The notes under the pieces were generated by a model. That model was not told the origin of the DNA. It did no database searches and was given only the letters and a program-made list of their open reading frames with translations. Below are positions 22,298 through 34,164 of a stretch of 64,000 nucleotides of DNA, one piece after another. Source of the DNA: Panorpa germanica (taxonomy: Eukaryota > Arthropoda > Insecta > Mecoptera > Panorpidae). The position numbers were made by a program, and so were the translations under genes. The stretch is from the NCBI GenBank assembly GCA_963678705.1, contig OY783203.1:21558535-21622534 (forward strand), in the 5' to 3' direction. The stretch's first letter is position 1. Each line of letters opens with the position of its first letter.

Positions 22298-23045
22298 CTA
22301 GAGTTTACCCCTGTCTCAAAACGACGCCTTTTTGGTGTGTATGAGTTGAATCCAACGTAATTCGTAATTTCATTTCAAATTTTAATTCTATTTCTAAATT
22401 TAAATATTTATCTCGTTTAATATTAAAATAATTTTTTATGTAATTTGACTAAAAAAATATACTTTTTTGAACAAAATATAAAATATTTTCAATTTATTTG
22501 TTATTTGACCAACTTTTTTTCAAAATTTGGATTTTTTTTTTCGATTCATAAATTAGGTACCAAAGTTAGCACATATATAAAATTTCAACTTTCTAGCCCA
22601 ATTTTTCCTCTCGGCGAAAACCGGCCCTGTGCCCCCAAATAAAATTGAATTGAATATATAACATATTTTATTCCGAAATTTGAGCTTTCTCCAAAGTTTC
22701 CTACCGGGCCCCTCATTTTCTAAACGCCCCCGTTTACAATTTATCACTTTCAAAAAATGTTAGCATTGAACACCGTAATACACATGCCAAATTTCAACTT
22801 TCTATCTTTGACGAGTTAAAAGTTATAGAACAAAAAGTAAAGAAATTATTTTTAGTTTTTCCAAAATTACGGGTTTCCAGGAAATTCAGAGGAAAATCCA
22901 AGAACGCCAAAAGTCTTAGAGTTTTCTTCTCTACGAAATAGGAAATTTTCAAAAAGATGCATTAAGCCGTTTTCGAGATACTATAGGAATCGCAGGAGCA
23001 TATAAACATAAACATATAAATATACACTTGGAACATAATAATATC
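22298..23045 (-). mobile_element. Non-autonomous Helitron, GTCGC-hairpin family (copy 3)
   Basis: The minus-strand 3' end is CTAG at 22298-22301, preceded by a decayed hairpin. Internal blocks, including TTGGTCAAATAAC and a CGGGGGCAC-type patch, match the other copies. The 5' end is near 23045 but the TC cannot be fixed. Confidence 0.75.
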
Positions 23046-23799
23046 ATCATATGGTTTGCAACCAGTCGCGTCGTGTGCGGAGGGCCTAATAAAACTTTTC
23101 ATAACACAGCGGACATAAAATCAGCTGGACCGCCTAAGCCATTTCTTCATTCATAACAAGAGTAATTCTCTAACTTAGTAAAGTAATTCTCTATAAGCCA
23201 GTAAAGTAACCTACTAGTTCTCGTAGCAGATAGACTTCAACAATTTTTTTTGCATATTTTGCTATAAATCGTTTTACTTAAAGGCAGACGCAACGTCCTT
23301 ATATGCAAAGTAATTGAAATGAATTATGGGCGGACATATCTTTGTTCTACGGAAATAATAATTAAGAAATTGATACATTATTAAACAAGCACTGCGTATT
23401 ACATAGAATTATAAAAACAACACTTCAACTAAACACTTAAAAGCGCATTAAAAATAGTTTAAGTACATATCTAATTATTATACATTTTGTGTACATTTAT
23501 ACTTTTAATTATACCTTATACTCGTACAATTAACAAAGGAAAACATAAAAATAATAAAAACGGTTTTAACAAACCATGACTACTATTGTTTTCCATTTTG
23601 TTTGTTTATTAAACTCGACGCTATTGTTATTTCTATAGAATTATTTAACTGATTCAGATGTTGTAAATATTAATTATCATATTATACTAAAACAGTACTA
23701 AAAATATAACGCTAAGAGATAAATTTAACATGAGAATACTCTACCTGCAATGTAACCTGTTTTTATTAACGTATAGTTTACTTATAACTTACCTAACAT
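23046..23799. other. Unassigned stretch
   Basis: The first 40 bases (GTTTGCAACCAGTCG near 23052, then CGTGTGCGGAGGGCC) resemble the sequence flanking Harbinger copies at 54716-54760 and 50160-50180, so part of an unidentified repeat is present. No gene is seen. Confidence 0.4.
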
Positions 23800-24225
23800 T
23801 TACTAATGTAATGACAGCATTGTAAACATGAAAGAAATTAATTTCTTTAGTTAGTACAAAGCTCGGCTGTCAAACAGTGACCGTTCAATGAAAACATATA
23901 CTCATGAACGCCACAGATGTCGCTGTAAAAATACCGGCAAACACAGTTGTTTAGTTGTTTAGTTGTTTTTAGTTATTTAGTTAGTGATATTGTGAGGTTA
24001 TAATAAAATAGAAAGGAATTGATAATTTATGATAAATAATAAACTTTAAATGCTGTTTCTTCAAATTTCAGGTATGATAGTATGATTTAAGTTAAACAAT
24101 GTAATTATTAACATATGTATGTAAATTAAGAAAATAAACTTTAAATTTCAGAAGCAACACATAAGTTTGTTCAAAATTTACAATTCCTAATAAAACTCGA
24201 TATATTGTCTTATAAATATAAAGAA
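23800..24225 (+). repeat. Repeat family B (copy 2)
   Basis: Shares with 3369-3838 and 61020-61265 the blocks GAACGCCACAGATGTCGCTGT, CACAGTTG and TAATAAACTTTAAATG, and ends near GATATATTGTCTTATAA. No coding sequence is seen. A hAT remnant follows directly. Confidence 0.65.
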
Positions 24226-24227
24226 GT

Positions 24228-24641
24228 CTGATGATTACAAACGCCACGGTTGAACGCAACTTTTCGAAATTAATCCTGATAAAAAACTATCTTTCGTTAA
24301 TCAATATCTCAGAACCGTTTAACATCATGGCGATTATGGTGATTGAAAATGATATATTGGAAAAGGTTAACTTTCCGGATGTTCTAAACGATTTTGTTCT
24401 AAAAAAGTTCGAAGAGTTAATATTTAAGCATATTGTACTTAACAAAAAAATTTAATAAAAAATACGTATATTTTCATTTGATTTGTTACAAATTTTCAAC
24501 TTCGTAATATAGTAAATAAGAAACGGCATAATTATAAATAAAATTGCGTTGTGGTAGAAAAAATATATTTTAATAAGGTATAAGGGCCCCGATACGTACA
24601 TTGCCTAGGGGCCCCGCCATGATTAATTCGGCCCTGGTTAT
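24228..24641 (+). pseudogene. hAT transposase C-terminal remnant with right terminus
   Basis: A 74-codon frame (24231-24455) reads VERNFSKLILIKNYLSLIN, then LEKVNFPDVLNDFVLKK. This follows the C-terminal dimerisation segment of ZMYM1-like or DUF4371-type hAT transposases, whose usual pattern is ERSFSKLKLIKNYLRS...L.IE......D...IIDDFA..KAR. After an AT-rich 3' region the end reads CCATGATTAATTCGGCCCTG at 24622-24641, a hAT-type CAGGGCCGAATTAATC terminus inverted. All upstream transposase sequence is missing, replaced by repeat B. Confidence 0.75.
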
Positions 24642-25170
24642 ATATAGTGTAGGATTTTTATTGATACAGTAGGACCTCATGTAGCTCTTAGTAAATAGAG
24701 CTGTCAGTGATGTTGGCATTGGAACAGACTACGCCCGACTTCCGACTATGAAAGACTATTGACACTTTATCTGTGTTGAAAGAGTACGTAGATATAGTTC
24801 TGCCGTACTTCAGAATGCTACAATCCAGTACGTACCCTCTTTTTGTGCGCAAGATCATGGACAGAGGCTCCAAGAAAGAGAAAAATGATACACATACAGT
24901 ATTCGTACCTAGTACCTAGGTATATAAAAAGAAAAACGAATTTGCTAAATTCCCTTGTATATATTTTTCAAAAAACAAAATAGTATCAAACACTTCAAGG
25001 TTAGGTACAATACCTTATTTATTACGAAAAAAAAGATGAAAAGAAAGACTGATTGCGAGGTAAAAACTTTTACGCGCAGTATATTCGAAATCACAAACAA
25101 AAAGTATTTGTACGTTTCATAAATTAGTGATAAAATAAATATCAACAATTTTTGACAAATATCAAGAAAA
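24642..25170. other. Unassigned stretch
   Basis: No gene is seen. Short frames near 24688-24873 and 24945-25148 on the minus strand have no recognisable domain. Confidence 0.4.
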
Positions 25171-25174
25171 ATAG

Positions 25175-25645
25175 TACTTAATATTTTGTTCGTCCACCTC
25201 TGGTATTAATAATAGATTGGAGTCTCTGTGGCATTGAATCAACTAGTAAAAAAGTGTAAGAAGACGGTATCAAAGCCCATTGCTTTTTTTTAAGATTTTT
25301 AATAATTCTTTATTCGAAATTTATCGTGTTTTAATTTTTTTTGTGTAGATAATTCCACAATTAATAATGAGAAAGCATTTCAAGGCATTTTAAAGTGTTG
25401 TAAAAGATCCACATCTTAGTAATCCATGCTGTGTGTTTTGGATCGTTATCTTGTAGAAATATCCAAATAATATTAAAACCCATTTCTGTTACACTGGCTC
25501 TTTTAAAATATTAATATACATTTTTTGATCCATGATTCCATCAATAAAAACAAGTTTCCCCATACAAACCCAGACCAAAACAGAACCACCACCGTATTTT
25601 AACATCGGAACAAAATTATCTTTATTTAATTCCATATTAGGTTTT
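25175..25645 (-). pseudogene. Tc1-like transposase remnant, C-terminal half
   Basis: Minus-strand frames give LKYGGGSVLVWVCMGKLVF, then IDGIMDQKMYINILK, then FLQDNDPKHTAW and, at the end, SMPQRLQSIINTRGG followed by RTKY and a stop. These are the standard successive blocks of Tc1 transposases, including the second catalytic aspartate in QDNDPKHT. The frame is broken more than once by stops and shifts. The upstream half and the left part are missing; a Helitron starts at about 25660, and the TIRs were not found. Confidence 0.85.
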
Positions 25646-25659
25646 GTTCATCTCAAAAA

Positions 25660-26129
25660 TTAGAAATTCAAAAATTGAAAAAGGGGGCGTTGAAGAAATT
25701 CGGGGGCCCGGTAGGGAACTGTGGAGAAAGTTCATATTCTGGATTCTAGAATAATTAAGTATATTATTAAAAAAAAATTCAAAATTTTATTTGTGGGCTC
25801 GGGGGCAGTATTTGCCGAGAGTAAAAATTTTGCTAGAAAGTTGAAATTTTGTATATAGGCTAACTCTGGTAACTTATTTACGAATCGAAAAAAAAAATCC
25901 CTAATTTTGAAAAAAAGTTGGTCAAATAACGCATAAATTGAAAATATTTTTTATTTTGATAAAAAAATATATTTTTTTAGTAAATTTATATGTGTCAATG
26001 TATATGTGTGCGAGTTTATTATTTCAATTTAAAAATAGAATTAAATATAAAATGTAATTACGAATTATTTTATTGGATTCAAATGATACACGCCAAAAAG
26101 ACGTCGCATTGCGAGGGGGTATACTCTAG
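25660..26129 (+). mobile_element. Helitron, GTCGC-hairpin family (copy 4), 5'-truncated
   Basis: Plus-strand sequence from TTAGAAATTCAAAAATTG onward matches the family interior and ends CTAG at 26126-26129, preceded by an imperfect GTCGC hairpin and a G run. The first 200 bp are missing compared with copy 1. Confidence 0.75.
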
Positions 26130-26205
26130 TGGAATTTAAATTTTTACATGATGTTCAAGCCACACACAAAAGAGAGACGTCGCTTGCGACGGGGGTAAAA
26201 GCTAG
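26130..26205 (+). mobile_element. Helitron 3' end remnant with perfect hairpin
   Basis: A 76-bp fragment ends in a perfect stem CGTCGC-TT-GCGACG (26178-26191), a G-rich spacer and CTAG (26202-26205) followed by T. It lies directly downstream of copy 4 in the same direction. Confidence 0.75.
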
Positions 26206-26673
26206 TACTTTATAATGTGTTATTTTCACTGATGAGCCTAACTATAATACTTTTAAATCGGACTGACAAATGAAATGATCAAATAAATTAAACATAGTAT
26301 AAAAAAGTTATATCATTTTCTTCTTTCCCATAATTATAAAATTTGGATTTGCATCTATTTTTAAAAACATTACAACAAATCAAAATTGCTTCAGTTGTCT
26401 TCACTGACAACCTATTTCTTTCGTGCGACCATTGAATTGACATTAGGGAAAATAATCTCCACATTTGCATTCTGAACAAATACGTATTCGAATAGTTTTA
26501 TTAGACATGACTTCTGATCAATATACTTTGTATCTGCAAAAAATTTCAGCTCCTTCATACTAGAGAAAAAGGGACAAATAGTAATACGGGACTAAGTAGT
26601 GAGATACGGTAACAGTCGCGTATAAACGGGACGTATGGCAACCCTAATTATCACAGACTCCCAACGTCATTGT
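26206..26673. other. Unassigned stretch
   Basis: No gene is seen. One short minus-strand frame (26288-26479) lacks a recognisable domain. Confidence 0.4.
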
Positions 26674-27650
26674 GCTGTTTCACACCAAGGAGATAGTACA
26701 ATAAAACAGGAACAAAAACTTATTTTTCTGAACAAAAACACCAATGTTTACACCAAAGAGATAGTTCTTAAAACATTTTTGTCTTTTGTTGCCGTTTTAG
26801 TAAACAAAACATATTTCCATCTGGAGTCGGTAAGATCAAAGGAAAACACGTTTGATGTTGTTTTTCAGTCTGCTTGGTTTGAACCTTAGAACATATATAT
26901 ATATACTCGTATATATATGGAGAGTGAATAGCCTATATTTCCTATAGATTAAAAGTGTATCCAAAATGTGTGCCAGAGAGAAAGGTATATGTTCATATTT
27001 GTTCTCTATGCGCATGCGTCGAAAGTGACAGCTGTCTAGATATAATAAATATTAAATATGTAAAGAAATTATATTTTTTGAGTTAGTACAAACCTCTTCT
27101 GTAGGTAAAACAATGACCGTTCAATGAAAACATATTCTTATGAACGCCATAGATTGCGCCCTGAAGATAACGGCCAACACAGTTGATATTTGTAGTGGAC
27201 AGATCTCACGTTTTTAGTTATATTTATAAATAGTTTGTTTATATTTATACATATGTAAATTATTCTACATCAATATAATGTTATATTTATCAACTGTCAC
27301 GTATTATATCTAGACAGCTCTGACTTGACAACTGCACTTTCGACGCATGCGCATAGAAGTCAAATAGGAAAATATACCTTTTTCTGTCGCAGACATTTTG
27401 AACACACTTTCAGGTCAGCATTCTCTCTCCATATATATATATATATGCTCTAAGGTTTGAACACGCAGTTTTGTTTTTTGTGAACATTTGCGCTTGTCAG
27501 TTGTTATTTATCATGTTTATAATTTTTATGGGACATACAGAAAAACACTAAAAACAAAACCAGTCTGTTCAGTGTGAATTATCTGTTTTCAGAAAACAGA
27601 ACTGTTTTAAAATAAACTGTTATCAAAACTGTCTCTCTGGTGTCAAACTA
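26674..27650. mobile_element. MITE family M (copy 2), split by another MITE
   Basis: The left part (26674-26884) and the right part (27455-27650) join into one copy of the family seen intact at 33717-34164. The left end has GTTTCACACCAAGGAGA, the right end TCTCTCTGGTGTCAAAC. The split falls within GTTTGAAC. Confidence 0.75.
26885..27454. mobile_element. 570-bp MITE with 8-bp target duplication
   Basis: GTTFGAAC-type duplication is exact: GTTTGAAC at 26877-26884 and at 27455-27462. The ends are inverted (CTTAGAACATATATATATA versus CTTAGAGCATATATATATA), and longer inner arms share CTATGCGCATGCGTCGAAAG with its inverse CTTTCGACGCATGCGCATAG. The uninterrupted target is visible in the copy at 33717-34164. 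The middle (27059-27240) contains part of repeat family B. An 8-bp duplication fits hAT or P-type mobilisation. Confidence 0.85.
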
Positions 27651-28659
27651 CCATTACGCATCTCAAATTCAAATCCTATTGATCAGGAAATTTTAAATTT
27701 GATTTTCGGTTAACTAAGTTACATTCACTCTAATCATGTTTTAACCGTAATTCGTATTTATTATTAATCAGGTCTGATTAAATACACTCGTACGTATATA
27801 ACATGGGGGGGGGGGGGGGAGGTTTGTGGAACGCCTATAACCATTGAGTATATAAATGCCTATTGTTGAGTTTATTGAATTTCAGGTTCAGCGTGCTTTC
27901 ATTGCCGCGCACGGCTGACTGAATAGCTGCACCTGTACCTGCACTTGCACCAACTCCGAGTGCATACATTGTTGATCGTAGCTCTATTCTCACACAGAAC
28001 ACAGCACCACCAAACCACACCACTATACCGTCCTACGTAGCTCCACTTGTAACGGCACAGTGCATAGTGCATAGTGCACATACGAGACATACTAATTTTA
28101 CTGCATTGAAATATTATTAAAGCTAATATGAATTTATATTCATGGAAAATAAGTTAATTATACACGGAACACGTCGTCGGCGCACGGAAAACGTCGAAAA
28201 CGGTGCAGCGGTTTAGTAAACTAAATATCAAATTAAAAACTAATTTTCATAATTAGAAACGTAGATTAGAAATCTAGAGATGGAATGGTGACATTTTTAT
28301 AACGTTATTATAAATTTTATTTTTAAATCACTGAAATATTATTTGACTGACGTATATAGAGCGGAATTTTAACATGCGAGTTCAATCAAAAAAATAACAA
28401 ACAATAAAAAAGAAAAATAATTGAAATTGGTAAATATAAAATAAAAATAGAAATAGAACCTGAACCTGAACCTGAACCTATCCATGACAACACAAAACTT
28501 TTCAAACAATAAATAAGTCAATAAATAAAAGTATTATTAATGGGCCTCGCAGGATTGCTTACCTTTCCCCAAACACATAACGCCATTATAAAGTATCACA
28601 AAGTTATATGTGCATGAGCGTACGCAGAACGATTAACATGGGGGGCAATACTTTAGACT
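27651..28659. other. Unassigned stretch with a G run and a GAACCT array
   Basis: A 15-base G run lies at about 27805-27819 and a GAACCT hexamer array at 28456-28480. Short frames near 27835-28090 have no recognisable domain. No gene is supported. Confidence 0.45.
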
Positions 28660-28946
28660 CCGTATATAGTGTACAGTGCAGTGTACTGCACGTTTTTTGC
28701 TGTATAAATCTTATCGAATAAATAATGGCGCATACATTTTACATAGAACCGTTGACACGACGTTCGTACTGCAAAACGTACACAGCTAAACACGTTTATT
28801 GAATACTCACCGGACTTTTCAAGAAAATCGAATAAACTTTAACTAATTCGCATTTCAGTGGACATAGTATTATGCGGTATCTGTGCTATCACAAGTGTTT
28901 AGTGCTAAAGTATCATTTTCACGTGTTTCAAGTTTAATATTAGAAA

Positions 28947-29090
28947 ATGTTTGACGAATCTTTAATAGATAATGATTGGTTGCGGAGTATGGACCTTATA
29001 GAGATCTATAGGCTGGCTAAGGCGTATCTGCGATCTGTCGGCGGTATCCAAGTTCTCGAACGGCAAATGTCGCTCAGTTCCTTTCAATAG
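28947..29090 (+). CDS. Small unrecognised frame in the Harbinger-like element
   Basis: A 47-codon ATG-to-stop frame starts MFDESLIDNDWLRSMDLIEI and continues with YRLAKAYLRSVGG. It has balanced amino-acid use and lies at the left part of the element that also holds the MADF remnant. It could be a first exon of an element protein or a chance frame. I do not recognise it. Confidence 0.25.
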   Translation: MFDESLIDNDWLRSMDLIEIYRLAKAYLRSVGGIQVLERQMSLSSFQ

Positions 29091-29622
29091 CTTAGTGGGC
29101 GCACAATTTGATTATGAAGGACCTTTTAGCTATTATTTAATAAATAGCAATTTTTTATTTATATCAAAAGACACAGCAAAACATCAGAACTTTTTTAGAT
29201 TACATTTATTTTAAACTACACTATTGAATTACATATTAATTGATTAAACATTTTAGTTAATAAGAATACTAGTTACGACTCTAGGTAAATGTAACTCGCG
29301 GTTTAAGTTATGAATAAAAATATGTGTAATTATTATTTTATGTATATGCACCGAAAGATTAAGCGTGCTGTAGATTTGAGAGTTGAAGCGATAAGAGCGA
29401 ATTAGGACCAAATGCGTAGTGTCGAACCCTAGTAGAAGTGAATCGTAAAACAAAGGATGTTTACATAAGAAATATTATGTTTTGCCCACGAGAGCAGTGT
29501 ATATAAAACAACTTGGTATAAAATAGAAATGAATTGAGACAAAGAAATCTTAAATCTAACATTAATTAAAAATAAAAGCAAGATATTGATATACAAATAT
29601 GAATATTGCATGCATTTATTAA

Positions 29623-29954
29623 CAATGATTTATTGATTACTTTAGTGGAACAAAAGCCCGTTTTGTGGGATAAATCTGTGGAATTATATAAAAATCGCGT
29701 TGCAACTCAAGCGGCGTAACAGACAATATTTTACCGAAGAATTCCAAATCAACAATAATTCCGCTACTATATATTCTAGCAGTACAAATCTGACTACAAT
29801 TCCTTCGCCTCACAGTCCGAGAACTCTATTGATTCGTCCTATTCAAACTACTCAGATACAGTTGATTATAATGGCTTTTAAATCGAATACATATTTTGAC
29901 CAAATAAGTACATGTATACGTATTTTAATGAAATTAACTTACCGTTTACCGTAA
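29623..29954 (+). pseudogene. MADF-domain protein remnant
   Basis: The frame LITLVEQKPVLWDKSVELYK followed by NRVATQAA matches the start of a MADF DNA-binding domain, whose pattern is LI.LV...P.LWD.....YKNR....AW. A stop replaces the expected tryptophan. In another frame, open from 29700 to 29954, the text continues with NRQYFTEEFQINNNS and a serine/threonine-rich stretch. MADF proteins act as host transcription regulators or as the accessory protein of Harbinger elements; flanking inverted repeats favour the second. The domain's second half is not recognisable. Confidence 0.65.
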
Positions 29955-30342
29955 AAATGGGAAAAACCAGTTTTTATGACCTTTTTTAACTTTTATACTT
30001 TTAATAACTATTTTTGCAGATGTGCGATCAGTAAGGATATTTAGCATTTTATTCGTAATAATGTCCTTAAGGTCTGTATCACTTTCAGTTCTATGCGAAT
30101 TATAGCTAATTGAAATAACTATTTTGACCGGGCTAATATAAATTAGCAGTTTTTCTTTACTACTTTGCTTACCTTAAACATATAGCAAATTTCATTTTAG
30201 TAAATTTATTTTGCCGTATAAAAACTGCGGCTATATGTTTTTACAAATAAAAATGTACCATGTGAACATCCCGCTGATTATACGTTTAAAATTGAATACT
30301 GTAAAAAACGTACAGTACAATACCGTGTGAACCCTGCCTAAA

Positions 30343-31510
30343 GTAATAATCTAGATTAAGTGCTACATCTGCCCCTACCTGCGGACGTCCATGCATGTGT
30401 ATGGGTGTGTGTGTATTACTCTTTAGTCACTCACAATTTAAAATACGTCTTTGAATTCACCATGTAAAATAAATAGGATCTTTTATATATTTTCTTGAAA
30501 TGATTTCAGTACAACCATAAAGATAATATTATATATTTATAATTCCTTGTCAAATATTATTATTTTGTCAGCTACGGAACTCCAAGCACTTACGACGGAG
30601 ACAAAATTTATCACTGTTTATTTTCTATATGCTCTATATTAAGGCGAAGGAATCCCTGCAAAGTTATTAATTTTAAAGAAATCTCTGTAGAAATACGTCT
30701 GTGTTTGTCAACGGAACTGAAAGAAAAATGATGGTGTGTTTGCCACCTTTTTCAAAATAGTACTGAATGGTAAATATAAATGAAGCTACTCACGAAGAAA
30801 TCTCTGCGTCTATTAAATTTCTTATAACTAGGAAAACACTATAACTTTAAATGAGATTTGCCCTTTTTACAGAGAGTTAGTAAGATCATCTAAATGTTCA
30901 TTTTAAACTATAAACCTCTTCAAAAGTTGTTGAAACATGTCGTTCTGAGCGACGCCTTCTCCTTAACCTTTTAAATCTGTTGCTTTGATTTTCCCAGCAT
31001 GTTTCCCAGAGTGTCGGTCGGCATCTCGGTCATCTGCGCTAGTTTTTCAGCAGTCACTGTACCCTGCCTGTCATCTCGTAACTACACTATCTAGAGGCTA
31101 CATATCTAGTTTTAGTACGTTGTAGAATTCTGGGTTTTATCTCTATGACCTTGCAAGTAATAAAACCCTCAACCCTCAACCCTTAACCCTACTTGTTATT
31201 ACAAATTTTCATACTCTGTTTAGACTCGCACATGCTGCGGATATTGTCCATTTTTGATAATCCAATTTTCACAGAACTTCTTCTCGCAGGTAAAAGCGGT
31301 GTACAATATTACCGTCCTTCAATATTGATATGAACAAATAGAGACGAAGCGGGGTAGCAATGGTCTCTCCTTCGAATCCTAATTGTTTTCTAATTACTTT
31401 CTCATATGCAGGAATGTGTGAGACCTGTATGCACAGGTTTGTCCTGTCACCAATGGTGATGATGACTCGTTATCCGAGGACATGTCGCTGTGATCACTAT
31501 TTAGCACAGA
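30343..31510. other. Unassigned stretch
   Basis: No gene is seen. A short run with CCTCAACCCTCAACCC (31170-31190) is a local degenerate repeat. Confidence 0.45.
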
Positions 31511-31514
31511 TCCT

Positions 31515-32280
31515 TCCTATATTATAATGTTCCGCCAGTATGTTTATATATTTATTTTCTTATATGTTGCTGAAATTCGTATGGTATAATGAAAAGGGCT
31601 CAGTCAATTGTTTTTGAAAAATTTGCAATTGTGTAGAGAAAAATTTTCTAAGACTTTTTGCGTCCTCAGATTTTCCCCTGAACTTCCAGGAAACAAGTAA
31701 TTTTGGAAAAACTAAAAAAGAAATTTTACTTTTTGCTCTAACTTTCACTTTTAATTTCTGAAAGATATAAACTTGAAATTTTGCATATATATTATGGTGT
31801 TCAATGTTAATATATTTTGAAAATTAGAAATTGAAAAATGAGGCGTTAATAAAATTAGAGGGCCCGATAGAAAACTCAAATTTTGGATTGTATAATAATG
31901 AAATATATATTATTGCAAAAAAAATATTCAAACTTCAAAAATTTTATTAGGATGCATGGGGGCGGTTTTTGCCGGGGATAAAAATTGAGCTAGAAAGTTG
32001 AAATTTTATTTATAGACTAACTATGGTACATAATTTACAAATCAAAAAAAGAAATCCAAAATTTTGAAAAATAGTTGATCAAATAACTAATAAATTGAAC
32101 AAATTTTATATTTTGATAAAAAAAGTATATTTATTTCGTCAGTTTATATGAAAATTTTTATTATTATTGAACGAGTTAAATATATTCCAATTTGAAATGA
32201 AATTACAAATTATTTTGTTGAATTCTAATCATTCATATTAAGAAAATTTCGCTTTGCAAGGGTTACCCCCTTAGCGCTAG
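31515..32280 (+). mobile_element. Non-autonomous Helitron, GTCGC-hairpin family (copy 5)
   Basis: It begins TCCTATATTATAATGTTCC near 31515 and ends GCGCTAG at 32280, followed by T. The 3' hairpin is decayed. The interior matches copy 1 in reverse complement. Another copy begins two bases later in the same direction. Confidence 0.75.
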
Positions 32281-32282
32281 TA

Positions 32283-32883
32283 TCCTATATTATAGTGTTA
32301 TTTGTTTATATGTTTACGTGATTCGTATGGTGGCTCGAAAACGCACCGCGCATTTTCCTAAAAATTGTCTATTTCGTAGAGAAAGAAATTTTAAGACTTT
32401 TGGCGTCCTCTGAATTTGCTGGAAATCCGTAATTTTAGAAAAACTAAAAAAAAAATTTTACTTTTTGCTCTATAACTTTTAATTCGTAAAAGATAGAAGG
32501 TTGAAATTTTGCATGTGTATTACGGTGTTCAACGCTAACATTTCTTGAAAATTAGAAATTGAAAAATTGGAGAAGGGGGTGTTGAGAATATTTGGGGGCA
32601 CGGTAAGAAACTTTGGAGAAAACTCAAATTTCGGATTCAAAGAAATTAAAAAATTTTATTTGGGGGAACGGGAGCGGTTTTTGCCGAAGTGAAAAATTGG
32701 GCTAGAAAATTGAAATTTTATATATTGGATAACTTTTGTATCTAATTTACGAATCGAAAAAAAAATTTAAATTTGGACAAAAAGCTGGTCAAATAACGAT
32801 TAAATTGAAAATATTATATATTTTATTGAATTCAAATCATACACACTAAAATAACGTCGCTTAGGGACGGGGGTAAACTCTAG
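32283..32883 (+). mobile_element. Non-autonomous Helitron, GTCGC-hairpin family (copy 6)
   Basis: It starts TCCTATATTATAGTG at 32283, preceded by A, and ends CTAG at 32880-32883, followed by T, matching Helitron insertion between A and T. The 3' stem CGTCGC...GGGACG is imperfect. It is head-to-tail with copy 5 and about 100 bp shorter than copy 1. Confidence 0.8.
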
Positions 32884-33716
32884 TATTTTATAATGAGCTG
32901 CAAAGTCAGAGATGTTTTTTCTACTGGTTTCATCTATCTGAATACAAAATGTAATTTCAAATTGATTTCTTCCTATATTCTTATCATGTACCTTGCCCCA
33001 TTTAAGCGTTTGCATCTGCAGTTGATCTCTGCCTGGCATAGGAAGAGAATCGATATCGATATTTCCAACGTGTCGCTTGTCGTTCAACGACTGCACAGTT
33101 TTTGTATGAACGTAGGTGAAGTTGACACGTTGCAGGTCAGCCACAGCCACAGCCACGGCCACTGCCACTAAACAATATGTTTAAACACACGTATGGTAAT
33201 GCCTACCGATGCCTACCGACGCCTAACATGACCCGCCAAGTGTAAACAGATCGATAGATGGATAGATGGATAGATGGCGTGAGTGCAGAGGAAGTGTGCT
33301 TAAGTTCATACACACTTGTCTGTTCATAGAGTTCGGACCTTCATGACTTCGTACTCACACTCGTACAATCGCTGATTTTAAATGTTTAATTGGTGTTTTA
33401 ATTCATTAGTACGTTTTACCCTATTTAGTTTGTTTGTATTTGATGTTTGTATACAATATTAATTAATTCGAATTTAATTTGAAAAATAACGAGTTTTAAA
33501 ACATGACAAACATTTTCATTAATTAACTAATTAATTAACGAAACTCAATATTTACAAATTGCTGAATAATTTCATTAAAAACAAATTAATTTAATACAAG
33601 TCGAACTTTTTGTTTTTATTTTGCCAGTCTATCTCAAATTAGTTGAGTTGTTTCTTTTCTTCTAAATTTTATTTAATGACATAAAACTGGAATAATTAAT
33701 AGCACATCTCTTTATT
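32884..33716. other. Unassigned stretch with AGCCAC and GATAGATG arrays
   Basis: An AGCCAC hexamer array lies at 33138-33169, and a GATAGATG octamer array at about 33250-33276. Frames through the first array read as low-complexity alanine/valine or serine/histidine repeats and are not genes. Nothing else is recognised. Confidence 0.5.
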
Positions 33717-34164
33717 GCTGGGTTCACAACAGAGAAACAAAATAACAAAACACGAACAAAAACTGTTTTTCTTGAGAAAAACACCGATGTTTACACCAAA
33801 GAGACAGTTCTTAAAACATTTTTGTCTTTGAAAACTGTTTTAGTAAACAAAACTCATTCCCATCTGAAGTCGCTAAGATCAAAGGAAAACACATTTGTTG
33901 TTGATTTTTAGTCTGCTTGGTTTGAACACGCAGTTTTGTTTCTCGTGAACATTTGCGCTTGTCAGTTGTTGTTTATCATTTGGCTAGCAACTAGTTCTAA
34001 CAGCAGTTATGTAATAGAAATGTACCGCCAACACTAAATACTTCAATATGAACAGTCTGTTTTTGACAAACAGAACTGTTTTAAAATAAAACAAAATATG
34101 TTTTTGTTTTGTTTTTTAAAAAGAAAACTGTTTTCAAAACTAATCTCTTTTGTGTAAAACCGGC
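33717..34164. mobile_element. MITE family M (copy 3)
   Basis: This copy is uninterrupted and carries the block CTGCTTGGTTTGAACACGCA, showing the empty target of the MITE inserted at 26885. Inverted ends are diverged: GCTGGGTTCACAACAGAGA on the left against the inverse GCCGGTTTTACACAAAAGAG on the right. No coding sequence. Confidence 0.7.

Larger units (their letters stand above)
28660..30342 (+). mobile_element. Harbinger-like element with MADF remnant
   Basis: Inverted ends: the left GTACTGCACGTTTTTTGCTG corresponds to the inverse of the right, GTACTGTACGTTTTTTACAG. The right tip, inverted, reads GGCAGGGTTCACACGG, and TAA follows outside. The left tip has decayed. PIF/Harbinger elements often encode a transposase plus a MADF or Myb-like DNA-binding protein, and a MADF-like remnant lies inside at 29623-29750. 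No DDE transposase core is recognised. Assignment is inference from ends and content. Confidence 0.55.

Noticed and set aside
32800-33168. Frame beginning with an alanine/valine repeat
   Set aside because: It is the translation of an AGCCAC hexamer array and then of a Helitron end; not a gene.
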